Positions 7,344 through 15,029 are shown, numbered from the stretch's first letter. The stretch is 16,519 nucleotides of DNA from Phocaeicola plebeius (GCA_004558305.1 SFDG01000077.1:1-16519); one strand, 5' to 3'. The notes: generated by a model not told the origin, from the sequence alone. Numbers and translations are program-made.

Positions 7344-7835
7344 TTAGCGAACCAAGTTGTCCGGCATCTGTGCCGGCATCTCTACGCGCTTCCAGATTTC
7401 ATGTACCCACGAATCAATCTGGTTGCCGTTGGTATCGTTCTTGACGAAGAACTTCACATACATAATGCTACCGTCATCGCTGAATTCATAGAACATTTCG
7501 TTCTCCACTCCTTCCAGCTGCGGCAGGTGGATGTTCTTCTTGACCACTTCCGTGTATGACTTTCCGGCATTGATGTGATACGTACCATAGCCAATCATGA
7601 TGGCTCCCTGGTTCATCATCACCAGGTTGATGAAACGGCCGTCGTCGGAAAGGATTTTTAGCGAGTTGCCGGTTTTCAATTCGCCCGGCACATCCGGCGA
7701 ACTGGAGCGATAGAAACACATCTGCCATACTCCGTTCAACTGGGACGGAACTTTCTCTTTGACTTCTTGTGCCAGCGCGACTGACAGACTCATAGCCATA
7801 AAGGCTATCCATGTAAGGAAATAACGTGTCTTCAT
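7344..7835 (-). CDS. Secreted DUF4488-type protein of unknown function
   Basis: A 163-residue protein with a clear signal peptide (MKTRYFLTWIAFMAMSLSVALA, cleavage before QEVKEK), so it is exported to the periplasm or beyond; there is no lipobox cysteine. The mature part has a lipocalin-like pattern: LNGVWQMCFYR near the start, ILSDDGRFINLVM, YGTYHINAGKSYTEVV, FYEFSDDGSIMYVKFFV, and a C-terminal HEIWKRVE. This alternation of short beta strands, with GVWQ early and EIWKR late, fits DUF4488, small Bacteroidetes proteins without a known role. It is a single-gene unit with its own promoter box at 7882-7889 and terminator at 7243-7296. The family call is by recall of its motif pattern. Confidence 0.75.
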   Translation of the reverse strand: MKTRYFLTWIAFMAMSLSVALAQEVKEKVPSQLNGVWQMCFYRSSSPDVPGELKTGNSLKILSDDGRFINLVMMNQGAIMIGYGTYHINAGKSYTEVVKKNIHLPQLEGVENEMFYEFSDDGSIMYVKFFVKNDTNGNQIDSWVHEIWKRVEMPAQMPDNLVR

Positions 7836-7881
7836 AAGCAGTATTTTTAGTTTGAATTCTTTCTGTTTTTTCTCAGCACCA

Positions 7882-7889
7882 CAAATATA
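7882..7889 (-). promoter_or_regulatory. Likely -7 box of the DUF4488 gene
   Basis: The minus strand reads TATATTTG, a perfect TAnnTTTG, 46 bases upstream of the start codon. No good TTTG lies at the -33 position, so this is a half-consensus promoter. The rest of 7836-7956 is AT-rich and holds no gene; there is no clear T-tract terminator after asnS. Confidence 0.55.
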
Positions 7890-7956
7890 CTTATTTATTT
7901 AGAAAAACACGCATTTCCTCTCATTTTTTTCGTCATTCCGACGATTTTTCTACAAT

Positions 7957-9360
7957 TTAAAAGTCTGCGTTGTGCGGAGTACGCGGGAACGGGATGACAT
8001 CGCGGATGTTGGCCATACCCGTGACAAACAGCAGGAGGCGTTCGAAGCCCAGGCCGAAGCCGGCATGAGGGCAGGTTCCGTACTTGCGGGTATCGAGGTA
8101 CCACCACATGTCCTTCATCGGGATGTTCAGTTCGGTGATACGGGCCATCAGCTTGTCGTAGCTTTCCTCACGCACGCTGCCGCCGATGATTTCGCCAATC
8201 TGCGGGAAGAGCACGTCGGTTCCCTGTACCGTCTTTCCGTCGGCATTCTGTTTCATGTAGAAAGCCTTGATTTCCTTCGGATAGTCGGTCATGATGACCG
8301 GTTTCTGGAAATGCTGTTCCACCAGGTAGCGTTCGTGTTCGCTGGCCAGGTCACAACCCCAGTAGACGGGGAACTCGAACTTGTGGCCGCCGGCAATGGC
8401 TTCTTCCAGAATCTTGATACCTTCGGTATAGGGAAGACGGACAAACTCGGTCTCCACCACCTTCTGAAGGCGTTCAATCAGTCCCTTGTCCACCATCTTG
8501 TTCAGGAATTCCAGGTCGTCGCGGCAGTTATCCAAGGCCCACTGCACACAATACTTGATGAATTCTTCCTCCAGGTCCATCAGGTCGTGCAGGTCGGCAA
8601 AGGCCACTTCAGGCTCGACCATCCAGAACTCGGCCAGGTGGCGCGGCGTATTGGAGTTCTCGGCACGGAATGTAGGGCCGAACGTATAGATAGCTCCCAG
8701 CGCCGTAGCAGCCAGTTCCCCTTCGAGCTGTCCCGACACGGTGAGGCTGGCCTGCTTGCCGAAAAAGTCATCGTCGTAGATGATTGACCCGTTCTCGTCC
8801 TTCTTCAGGTCGTAGAGGTTCAGGGTCGTTACCTGGAACATCTGTCCGGCACCCTCACAGTCGGAAGCGGTGATGAGCGGTGTATGGAAATAGAAGAAAC
8901 CATGTTCGTGGAAGAAACGGTGGATGGCAATCGCCATGTTGTGACGGATGCGGAAAACGGCACCGAAGGTATTGGTACGCGGACGCAAGTGGGCAATCTC
9001 ACGCAGGAATTCCATGGTATGGCCCTTCTTCTGGAGCGGATACGTATTGTCGCACGTACCCAGCACCTCGATTTCGCGTGCCTGGATTTCGCAAGCCTGG
9101 CCCGAACCCAACGACTCCACCAGTTCACCGTTCACGCTCAGGCATGCGCCTGTCGTCACCTGCTTCACCAGTTCGTCGCTGAAGTTGGCCAGATCGACTA
9201 CGATCTGCACATTATTGATAGTAGAACCATCATTCAAGGCAATGAAATTGACCTGTTTGCTACCACGGCGGGTACGCACCCACCCTTTCACGTTGACCAT
9301 CGCCCCGAAATCGCGGCGCTTCAAGAGGTCAACCACTTTTGTTCTACGGATTGTTTCCAT
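7957..9360 (-). CDS. asnS: Asparaginyl-tRNA synthetase
   Basis: A 467-residue class IIb aminoacyl-tRNA synthetase that charges tRNA-Asn in the cytoplasm. The ATG at 9358-9360 gives METIRRTKVVDLLKRRDFG; the open frame upstream to 9411 overlaps the preceding gene and is not family-like. Seen: the N-terminal OB-fold anticodon-binding domain with GWVRTRRGSKQVNFIALNDG, class II motif 2 around residue 230 (FRAENSNTPRHLAEFWMVEPE region), and motif 3 near residues 430-450 (GLGFERLLLFVTGMANIRDV, ending IPFPRTP). The length equals that of Bacteroides AsnRS. The MANIRDVIPFPRTP ending separates AsnRS from AspRS, which has a different motif 3 context. It lies 43 bases after the pseudouridine synthase gene on the same strand, so it is probably read from purB onward. 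Confidence 0.97.
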   Translation of the reverse strand: METIRRTKVVDLLKRRDFGAMVNVKGWVRTRRGSKQVNFIALNDGSTINNVQIVVDLANFSDELVKQVTTGACLSVNGELVESLGSGQACEIQAREIEVLGTCDNTYPLQKKGHTMEFLREIAHLRPRTNTFGAVFRIRHNMAIAIHRFFHEHGFFYFHTPLITASDCEGAGQMFQVTTLNLYDLKKDENGSIIYDDDFFGKQASLTVSGQLEGELAATALGAIYTFGPTFRAENSNTPRHLAEFWMVEPEVAFADLHDLMDLEEEFIKYCVQWALDNCRDDLEFLNKMVDKGLIERLQKVVETEFVRLPYTEGIKILEEAIAGGHKFEFPVYWGCDLASEHERYLVEQHFQKPVIMTDYPKEIKAFYMKQNADGKTVQGTDVLFPQIGEIIGGSVREESYDKLMARITELNIPMKDMWWYLDTRKYGTCPHAGFGLGFERLLLFVTGMANIRDVIPFPRTPHNADF

Positions 9361-9403
9361 GAATCTTTCAGTTTTAAAATTGCATTTCTCGCTTAGTAAT
9401 ACC

Positions 9404-10756
9404 TTATTCAAAAGACCCCATGCGCAGGAAGTTCACTTCCTGTTCGGTCAGGTAGCGCCAGTCGCCGCGACGCAGGCCCTTCTTGGTCAGGCCGGCAAAG
9501 TACACGCGGTCCAGCTTGATGACCCGATAGCCCAAGGATTCGAAAATACGGCGTACGATACGGTTCTTGCCCGAGTGGATTTCGATGCCCACCTGCGACT
9601 TGTCGGTGTCCGACGCATAGCTGACAGCATCCGCATGAATTTCACCGTCATCCAGCGTAACGCCCGCAGCAATCTGGTCCAGATCCGACTTCGTCACGTT
9701 CTTGTCGCAGTACACATGGTAGATTTTCTTCTTCAGGAACTTCGGATGCGTCAGTTTCGATGCCAGGTCACCGTCGTTGGTCAGCAGCAGCACGCCTGTC
9801 GTGTTGCGGTCCAGACGGCCCACCGGATAGATACGTTCCTTGCAGGCATCCTTCACGAAGTCCATCACCGTCTTGCGCTCCTGCGGGTCATCCGATGTCG
9901 TCACGCAATCCTTCGGCTTGTTCAGCAGTACATATACCTTGCGTTCGATGTTGACCGGCTGGTCGTGGAACTTCACTTCGTCCGAACGTTTCACCTTGGT
10001 ACCCAATTCAGTCACCACTTCTCCGTTGACCGACACCACACCGGCTGAGATGAATTCATCGGCTTCTCTGCGCGAGCAGATACCGGCATTGGCCAGGAAC
10101 TTGTTCAGACGAATCGGTTCGTTAGGATCGGCCAGCACCTCCTTGTACTCCATCTGCTTCTTGTGGCTGTACTTGGCATGCGGATTGTAGTCGGCAGTAC
10201 GCGGACGGGAACCGCCCCGGCTGCTGTTATAGCCTCCCTGCTGACGGCCGTCCTTGCTGAAACGCGGACGGCCCGTATTGCCGTACGGACGCTGGCCGCC
10301 TTCTCCTTCGTTATTGAAGCGCGGACGGTACGGACGCTGTTCGCCTCCTTCATTATTAGTATAGGAAGGACGGCTTCCGTACGGACGCTGCGGACGGCCC
10401 TCGTTGCTCCGGAAGTTCGGGTTGTACGGACGACGCGGACGGTCGGCACCCTCTCCTCCGTTGTTGAAACGCGGGCGGTACGGACGCTGCTCGCCCCCTT
10501 CATTATTAGTATAGGAAGGACGGTTACCATACGGACGCTGCGGGCGGTCCTCACTATTCCGGAAGTTCGGGTTGTACGAACGGCGCGGACGGTCGGTGCC
10601 TTCTGCAGCATTTGCGTTAAAACGCGGACGACGGCTGTACGAGCTACCGCCCTCATATTTGTTGTATCTGTTAGCTCCCTCTCTGTTATACGCTTTGTAA
10701 GCCTCGCGGCCAGACTGGCTGTTTTCGCCTTCAAGTCTGTTTTCGTTTTCTGTCAT
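9404..10756 (-). CDS. RsuA/RluB/RluF-family pseudouridine synthase with long repetitive disordered N-terminus
   Basis: A 450-residue protein. The C-terminal 240 or so residues are a normal S4-domain pseudouridine synthase: S4 RNA-binding domain at about 213-260 (RLNKFLANAGICSRREADEF), then the catalytic domain with YPVGRLDRNTTGVLLLTNDG holding the catalytic D316, and the late motif NRIVRRIFESLGYRVIKLDR. It converts uridine to pseudouridine in rRNA, probably 23S as RluB does, but the site cannot be told from sequence. The first 200 residues or so are low-complexity, rich in R, P, Y, N, G, E, with two 50-residue near-identical units at 55-104 and 105-154 and a partial third. Such Arg/Gly/Tyr-rich tails suggest a disordered RNA-binding region. 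The start MTENENRL at 10754-10756 is favoured over an ATG five codons upstream. It sits between purB and asnS. Confidence 0.92.
   Translation of the reverse strand: MTENENRLEGENSQSGREAYKAYNREGANRYNKYEGGSSYSRRPRFNANAAEGTDRPRRSYNPNFRNSEDRPQRPYGNRPSYTNNEGGEQRPYRPRFNNGGEGADRPRRPYNPNFRSNEGRPQRPYGSRPSYTNNEGGEQRPYRPRFNNEGEGGQRPYGNTGRPRFSKDGRQQGGYNSSRGGSRPRTADYNPHAKYSHKKQMEYKEVLADPNEPIRLNKFLANAGICSRREADEFISAGVVSVNGEVVTELGTKVKRSDEVKFHDQPVNIERKVYVLLNKPKDCVTTSDDPQERKTVMDFVKDACKERIYPVGRLDRNTTGVLLLTNDGDLASKLTHPKFLKKKIYHVYCDKNVTKSDLDQIAAGVTLDDGEIHADAVSYASDTDKSQVGIEIHSGKNRIVRRIFESLGYRVIKLDRVYFAGLTKKGLRRGDWRYLTEQEVNFLRMGSFE
10295..10594. repeat. Two tandem 150-bp coding repeats in the pseudouridine synthase gene
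   Basis: Unit 1 (10445-10594) and unit 2 (10295-10444) each encode 50 residues of the form DRPRR-YNPNFR-RPQRPYG-RPSYTNNEGGEQRPYRPRFNN. The DNA is close as well; one shared block includes CATTATTAGTATAGGAAGGA. A partial third unit follows toward 10260 (QRPYGNTGRPRF). Exact tandem units in frame can expand or contract without shifting the reading frame. Confidence 0.9.
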
Positions 10757-10824
10757 AATGTTACAAGTCAATTTAAAGATTAATAATACCCCTCGCGGGC
10801 GCTTCTTATAAAATATAAGTTAGA

Positions 10825-12171
10825 TTAAATTCCAGTATAGTTGTGCGGCGTAATGGCACGCAGTTCCTCTTTCACTACTTCGCTGACTTCCAGCGTTTCG
10901 ATGAAATCCTTGATGGAAGCTTCCGTAATGGCCTGGTTGGTGCGGGTCAGTGCCTTCAACGCTTCGTAAGGATGGGGATAAGCCTCGCGGCGCAGGATAG
11001 TCTGTACGGCCTCAGCCACCACGCTCCAGCAGTTGTCCAGGTCGGCGGCAATCTTCGCCTCATTCAGCAGCAGCTTGCCCAGCCCCTTCAGTGAACTTTG
11101 GATGGCAATGACCGTATGCCCGAACGGCACACCGATATTGCGCAATACGGTCGAGTCGGTCAGGTCGCGCTGCAGGCGCGAAACAGGCAGTTTGCCCGAC
11201 AGGTGTTCCAGCACGGCATTGGCCATACCCAAGTTGCCTTCGGCATTCTCGAAGTCAATGGGGTTCACCTTGTGCGGCATGGCGCTCGAACCCACCTCGC
11301 CTGCCTTGATCTTCTGCTTGAAGTATTCCATCGAGATGTACTGCCAGAAGTCGCGGTTCATGTCAATCATGATGGTGTTGATGCGCTTCATGGCATCGAA
11401 GATGGCACCCAGGTTGTCGTAATTGGAAATCTGCGTCGTATATTCCTCGCGTTCCAGTCCCAGCTTTTCGGCAACGAAGCGGTTGCCGAATGCCTTCCAG
11501 TCGAATTCCGGATAGGCCACATGATGCGCATTGTAGTTGCCCGTCGCTCCGCCGAACTTGGCGGTAATGGGGCAGGCCTTCAGCACCGCCAGCTGACGGT
11601 TCAGGCGATAGGCGAACACCATCACTTCCTTACCCAGACGGGTAGGCGAAGCCGGCTGTCCGTGCGTCTTGGCCAGCATCGGGATGTTCTTCCATTCTTC
11701 GGCATACGCTGTCAGCTGGTCAATCAGCCGCTGCAGTTGCGGATAGTACACTTCTTCCAGTGCATCCTTGACCGACAAGGGCACGGAAGTATTGTTGATG
11801 TCCTGCGAAGTCAGGCCGAAATGGATGAATTCCTTGAAGGACTCCAGTCCGCCGATCTTGTCAAATTGTTCCTTGATGAAATACTCCACGGCCTTCACGT
11901 CGTGGTTGGTCACGCTCTCGATTTCCTTGATACGGGCGGCATCGGCTTCCGAAAAGTTCCGATAGATGTCTCGCAAGGTTTCGAACAGGTGGTTGTCGAA
12001 TGCCGCCAGCTGCGGCAAAGGCAATTCGCACAAGGTGATGAAATATTCAATCTCTACCCGCACCCGATACTTCATCAGGGCATATTCAGAGAAGTAAGCT
12101 GCCAAAGCTCCCGCTTTGCTTCTGTACCGGCCGTCGATGGGGGACACAGCCGTCAGTAAATCAAGCTCCAT
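10825..12171 (-). CDS. purB: Adenylosuccinate lyase
   Basis: A 448-residue enzyme of the fumarase/aspartase superfamily. It cleaves SAICAR to AICAR and adenylosuccinate to AMP, releasing fumarate each time (purine synthesis, cytoplasm, homotetramer). Seen: the N-terminal LTAVSPIDGRYRSK, HFGLTSQDINNTSVPL (substrate-binding TSQD), KTHGQPASPTRLGKE with the catalytic His region, and the superfamily signature GSSAMPHKVNP at residues 294-304, whose flexible loop carries the catalytic serine. SPIDGRY places it in the E. coli-like PurB subgroup. Two ATGs are adjacent; the second (12169-12171) gives the MELD start of the family. It leads the minus-strand set purB, pseudouridine synthase, asnS. The 68-base gap after it holds a short GC-rich hairpin but no T-tract. 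Confidence 0.97.
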   Translation of the reverse strand: MELDLLTAVSPIDGRYRSKAGALAAYFSEYALMKYRVRVEIEYFITLCELPLPQLAAFDNHLFETLRDIYRNFSEADAARIKEIESVTNHDVKAVEYFIKEQFDKIGGLESFKEFIHFGLTSQDINNTSVPLSVKDALEEVYYPQLQRLIDQLTAYAEEWKNIPMLAKTHGQPASPTRLGKEVMVFAYRLNRQLAVLKACPITAKFGGATGNYNAHHVAYPEFDWKAFGNRFVAEKLGLEREEYTTQISNYDNLGAIFDAMKRINTIMIDMNRDFWQYISMEYFKQKIKAGEVGSSAMPHKVNPIDFENAEGNLGMANAVLEHLSGKLPVSRLQRDLTDSTVLRNIGVPFGHTVIAIQSSLKGLGKLLLNEAKIAADLDNCWSVVAEAVQTILRREAYPHPYEALKALTRTNQAITEASIKDFIETLEVSEVVKEELRAITPHNYTGI

Positions 12172-12225
12172 CATGTTATTGCTTCCTTATTTTTTTAAGT
12201 AAATGATATCATTCGTTTCAGGCTG

Positions 12226-12233
12226 CAAAAATA
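12226..12233 (-). promoter_or_regulatory. Likely -7 box for purB
   Basis: The minus strand reads TATTTTTG, matching TAnnTTTG, about 55 bases before the purB start. A GTTG lies roughly at -33. It faces away from the plus-strand box at 12320, so the region between purB and the DUF4250 gene is a divergent promoter region. Confidence 0.6.
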
Positions 12234-12319
12234 ATGCTTTTTTCCATGACAACCGGCCTTCTCCTGAAAAGTTTAGTATTTATTTTCGTTAAATCCGCTT
12301 GCAGTGTCTGCAGTTGTAG

Positions 12320-12327
12320 TAACTTTG
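12320..12327 (+). promoter_or_regulatory. Likely -7 box for the DUF4250 gene
   Basis: TAACTTTG matches TAnnTTTG and is followed by a C-rich start region. It lies 30 bases before the ATG at 12357. The -33 position has only a weak TTG (around 12299). Confidence 0.6.
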
Positions 12328-12356
12328 CACCCGTAATCCGAAAAATGCTTATTCAC

Positions 12357-12533
12357 ATGGAACTACCCAACGACCCGATGATACTGTTCAGCGTCATCAA
12401 CATGAAACTGCGAGACTTCTATCCTTCCCTCGATGCTCTGTGCGATGACCTGAACGTCAGCAAGGAAGACATCATCCGCCGGCTGCAGGCTGTCGGTTTC
12501 GAGTACAACCCCGAACAGAACAAGTTCTGGTAA
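12357..12533 (+). CDS. DUF4250 small protein
   Basis: A 58-residue protein beginning MELPNDPMILFSVINMKLRD and ending AVGFEYNPEQNKFW. The pattern LPxDPMILxSxxNxKLRDxYxSLDxLCDDLxV, followed by EDIIRRLQAVGFEYxxxxNxF, matches DUF4250, short cytoplasmic proteins found in many Firmicutes and Bacteroidetes. The helical segment SLDALCDDLNVSKEDIIRRLQ looks like a small helix-turn-helix, so DNA or protein binding is possible but unproven. The ATG at 12357 is chosen to match the family; earlier in-frame ATGs add hydrophobic residues and lie upstream of or within the promoter region. Its stop is 3 bases from the stop of the convergent proB gene, leaving no room for a terminator between them. Confidence 0.88.
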   Translation: MELPNDPMILFSVINMKLRDFYPSLDALCDDLNVSKEDIIRRLQAVGFEYNPEQNKFW

Positions 12534-12536
12534 GTC

Positions 12537-13622
12537 CTACTCCTCCTTTACAAAATAGTCATAATGCACCAGCGGCCGCTGGCCGTGCCGTCCGAGGAGG
12601 GGCCGCGCCTCGTCGGACGAACAGGCCACACGGCCCACTCCCATGCGCTGTCCCTGCGCATCCAGTATCCGGACAATATCGTCCTTTTCGAACTCTCCTT
12701 CGATGTGCGTCACACCCACCGGCAGCAGGCTCACGGCCTTCTTGCTCCGCAGGATGTCCGATGCCTCCTCGTTGAGGTGCAGTTCGCCTTTGGCGAAGCC
12801 GCCGCTGTGGGCAATCCACTTCTTGACGCTCGACACTCCCTCCGCACGGGGAACGAATCGCGTACATACCGTTTCCTCAGGACGCTCCAGCAAATCCACC
12901 AGAATGTTCTCCCGCTTGCCGTTGGCGATGACGACGGCTATGCCTTCATCCGCCACCTTCCGGGCGATGGTGGTCTTCGTCTGCATCCCGCCCCTTCCGA
13001 AGCCCGATTTCTCGGTCTGGATGTAGTCCGACAGGTCCTTGCCGGGTTCCACCTCGCGGATGACCGTCGTGCCGGGATTTTTCGGCGAGCCGTTGTAGAT
13101 GCCGTCGATGTTGCTCAGGATAATCAGTGCCTGCATGTCCATCATCGAAGCCACCAGTCCCGACAGCTCATCGTTGTCCGTAAACATCAGTTCCGTCACG
13201 GAGATGGTATCGTTCTCGTTGACGATGGGAATCACCCCATTGTCCAGCATCACCCGCATACAGTTGCGCTGGTTAAGGTAGCTGCGCCGGGTGGAGAGAC
13301 TCTCTTTGGTCGTCAGTACCTGTCCCACCGTGATGCCGTGCTCGCGGAACAGCTCGTAGTAACGGTTAAGGAGCTTTGCCTGTCCGATGGCGGAGTACAA
13401 CTGCCGCTGGTCCACGCTGTCGAGTTTGCGCGACACCTTCAGTTCGCTCCGTCCGGAAGCCACGGCTCCCGACGAGACCAGCACCACCTCGACTCCAGCC
13501 TGGTGCAGTTCGGCTATCTGATCGACCAATGCCGACACACGGGTCACGTCCAGTGTCCCGTCCTTTCGGGTCAGCACATTACTGCCCACTTTCACCGCAA
13601 TTCGCATATATTGATAGTTCAT
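12537..13622 (-). CDS. proB: Glutamate 5-kinase
   Basis: A 361-residue enzyme that phosphorylates glutamate to gamma-glutamyl phosphate, the first and proline-inhibited step of proline synthesis. Seen: an amino-acid-kinase domain from RIAVKVGSNVLTRKDGTLD, with VEVVLVSSGAVASGRSEL, the Q-rich AIGQAKLLNRYYELF, NENDTISVTELMFTDNDELS (glutamate binding), and GRGGMQTKTTIARKVAD. A C-terminal PUA domain (about residue 275 onward) includes HLNEEASDILRSKKAVSLLPVGVTHIEGEF and ends in VHYDYFVKEE. The start MNYQYMRIAV at 13620-13622 gives the expected length; the frame extends 20 more codons upstream past the promoter box. proA, often adjacent, is not beside it here: the downstream neighbour is the convergent DUF4250 gene. 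Confidence 0.97.
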   Translation of the reverse strand: MNYQYMRIAVKVGSNVLTRKDGTLDVTRVSALVDQIAELHQAGVEVVLVSSGAVASGRSELKVSRKLDSVDQRQLYSAIGQAKLLNRYYELFREHGITVGQVLTTKESLSTRRSYLNQRNCMRVMLDNGVIPIVNENDTISVTELMFTDNDELSGLVASMMDMQALIILSNIDGIYNGSPKNPGTTVIREVEPGKDLSDYIQTEKSGFGRGGMQTKTTIARKVADEGIAVVIANGKRENILVDLLERPEETVCTRFVPRAEGVSSVKKWIAHSGGFAKGELHLNEEASDILRSKKAVSLLPVGVTHIEGEFEKDDIVRILDAQGQRMGVGRVACSSDEARPLLGRHGQRPLVHYDYFVKEE

Positions 13623-13651
13623 TACTTTTCGTCTTTTGGGTTTCTTCGGAG

Positions 13652-13659
13652 CAAAAATA
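13652..13659 (-). promoter_or_regulatory. Likely -7 box for proB
   Basis: The minus strand reads TATTTTTG (TAnnTTTG) 29 bases before the proB start. No clear TTTG is found at -33. The position supports the shorter proB start, because a longer protein would begin upstream of this box. Confidence 0.55.
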
Positions 13660-13714
13660 GGATATTCTTGCGAGATAAGCATCCTTTTATCCGAATACTT
13701 TGGTATATTTGTCC

Positions 13715-13745
13715 TGTCACCCTCAACGGAGTAAAGGGTCTGTCA
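13715..13745. repeat. Dispersed CHPERSEG-type intergenic repeat
   Basis: TGTCACCCTCAACGGAGTAAAGGGTCTGTCA fits the widespread short motif TGTCA-CCTNAACGGAGTNAAGGNTCT. One frame gives the tell-tale spurious peptide CHPQRSKGS. Its two sides (ACCCT and AGGGT) are complementary, so it forms a short hairpin. It lies between proB and the acidic-hinge gene. Confidence 0.65.
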
Positions 13746-13776
13746 GTACAAAGTGTGTATTTTGTAGCCGCATCGT

Positions 13777-13807
13777 TTTGCTGTCTGCCGACAAATACGT
13801 ACATTTG
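13777..13807 (+). promoter_or_regulatory. Promoter of the pRiA4b ORF-3-like gene
   Basis: TTTG at 13777-13780, a 19-base spacer and TACATTTG at 13800-13807 give a full match to the Bacteroides -33/-7 consensus, 28 bases before the ATG at 13836. A further TATATTTG at 13704-13711 could be a secondary start. Confidence 0.8.
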
Positions 13808-13835
13808 TACCCTAACCAGAACAACCCCACAAGCC

Positions 13836-15029
13836 ATGAAAAAGAAGAAAGCCCCTACTGCTCGTCCTTTGAGCGACAAAGAGTTTGTCATGCAGAAAGC
13901 CCGTAACCTCCCCATCGGATCCTGTTACCGGACTGCCGACCTGGAAGAAAACGGTCTGGGACACATCATCGTCATACGTAACCACCCGCAAGGGAAATAC
14001 ACTGTCGGAATGTACCTGACAGACATCTATTGCCGGGGCGTGAAGGATGCCATGTACCATGTCCGGATAGACGAAGACGAGAAGGAAGAACTGCTGGACT
14101 ATCTGAGAGAGTCCATCGGGCTGGAGGAGATTCCCTACGTGGAAGCCCATAACTGGGTATACGGTGCAGTGGCCTTTGCCGAGGAAGCCGGGATTGCCCC
14201 TGCCAAAGAGTTCGCCGTAGCCCGTTACATTCTGGAAGAAGATACGGACGATGTCCCGCTCATCGAGTTCGAGTTCGGCTATAAAGGGAAGCATTTCCTC
14301 TGGGCCAAAGACAGGCTGGAACTCAACACCTACCTTCCGCTCCTGCAGAAGAACCTGAAGAAAGACCAATACCAATTCGCCGTCGGTGAATGGGAAGACA
14401 TGGAGGATGACGAGAAAGACTGGGACGAGGACATAGAGGATGAGGAATGGGACGAGGAGGATGAGGAAGAATGGGAAGAAGAAGACTGGGAAGAAGACGA
14501 GGAAGACTGGGAAGATCCCTGGGCAGTGCGGCCACAGACCCACCGCTTCCAGTTCAAGGTTCAGTTGCGCGGTCTCCAGCATCCTACGGTATGGCGACGC
14601 TTCACCGTCCCGGCCCGAATGACATTCAGTGAATTACATGAGATGATACAGACCGCTTTCGACTGGCTGGACTATCACTTGTGGCAATTCTCCCCGACCG
14701 GATGGGGCAGCCATCCTGTCATCGGAGAAAGAAACAGCATAGATCATGCGGACAAGGAGGCAACGGAATACTTCCTGGACGAGTACTTCCAGATGGAAGG
14801 ACAGAAGCTCGTCTATATCTACGACTTCGGCGACGACTGGACGCTCGACATCGTGCTGGAGAAAATCACCGAGGACACCACTACCGACTGCATCATGCTG
14901 GATGCTCGGGGAGCATCACCTTTCGAAGACTGCGGAGGAGTGCCGGGCTACCTGAACTACATCGAGGAGAAAGGACTGACGGAAGAGGATTTGGCCGACG
15001 CCAACTGGACGAAAGGCGACAGAATGTAA
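13836..15029 (+). CDS. Two-domain protein with acidic hinge and pRiA4b ORF-3-like C-terminal domain
   Basis: A 397-residue protein. The open frame runs far upstream through proB, but the ATG at 13836 sits just after a consensus promoter and begins MKKKKAPTARPLSDKEFV. Residues 1-183 form a globular region with GLGHIIVIRNHPQGKYTVG, YLTDIYCRGVKDAMYHV, HNWVYGAVAFAEEAGI and YILEEDTDDVPLIEFEFG; I recall similar regions in uncharacterised bacterial proteins but know no function. Residues 185-228 are almost only E, D and W. From about 235, FQFKVQLRGLQHPTVWRRF, then FSELHEMIQTAFDWLDYHLWQF, YDFGDDW (329-335) and DCGGVPGY (from D365) are hallmarks of the PRiA4_ORF3 (IS1096 TnpR-like) family, whose biochemical role is unknown. 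It is a cytoplasmic, single-gene unit with its own terminator. No transposase accompanies it. Confidence 0.85.
   Translation: MKKKKAPTARPLSDKEFVMQKARNLPIGSCYRTADLEENGLGHIIVIRNHPQGKYTVGMYLTDIYCRGVKDAMYHVRIDEDEKEELLDYLRESIGLEEIPYVEAHNWVYGAVAFAEEAGIAPAKEFAVARYILEEDTDDVPLIEFEFGYKGKHFLWAKDRLELNTYLPLLQKNLKKDQYQFAVGEWEDMEDDEKDWDEDIEDEEWDEEDEEEWEEEDWEEDEEDWEDPWAVRPQTHRFQFKVQLRGLQHPTVWRRFTVPARMTFSELHEMIQTAFDWLDYHLWQFSPTGWGSHPVIGERNSIDHADKEATEYFLDEYFQMEGQKLVYIYDFGDDWTLDIVLEKITEDTTTDCIMLDARGASPFEDCGGVPGYLNYIEEKGLTEEDLADANWTKGDRM
14388..14520 (+). repeat. Acidic low-complexity coding tract
   Basis: Purine-rich imperfect repeats of GAAGACTGGGAAGAA type encode about 44 residues, nearly all Glu, Asp or Trp with Trp every 6 to 8 residues. 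It separates the two domains of the protein and is probably a flexible, highly charged hinge. Confidence 0.85.

Noticed and set aside
7929..7945. CGTC-ATTCC-GACG mini-hairpin after asnS as a terminator
   Set aside because: The 4-bp stem is too short and on the transcribed strand is followed by A rather than T; it may be a scrap of a dispersed repeat.
8948..10048. Plus-strand open frame of 366 codons opposite asnS and the pseudouridine synthase
   Set aside because: It spans two real genes and their spacer antisense; the composition is that of a reversed coding strand.
10757..10824. CCCCTCGCGGG hairpin between purB and the pseudouridine synthase as a terminator
   Set aside because: The stem is short with no T-run in the transcribed direction; at most a weak attenuator.
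12564..13835. A plus-strand open frame continuous with the acidic-hinge gene, running antisense through all of proB
   Set aside because: It mirrors proB codons, reads across a dispersed repeat and a consensus promoter, and its translation is unlike any protein; the gene begins at 13836.
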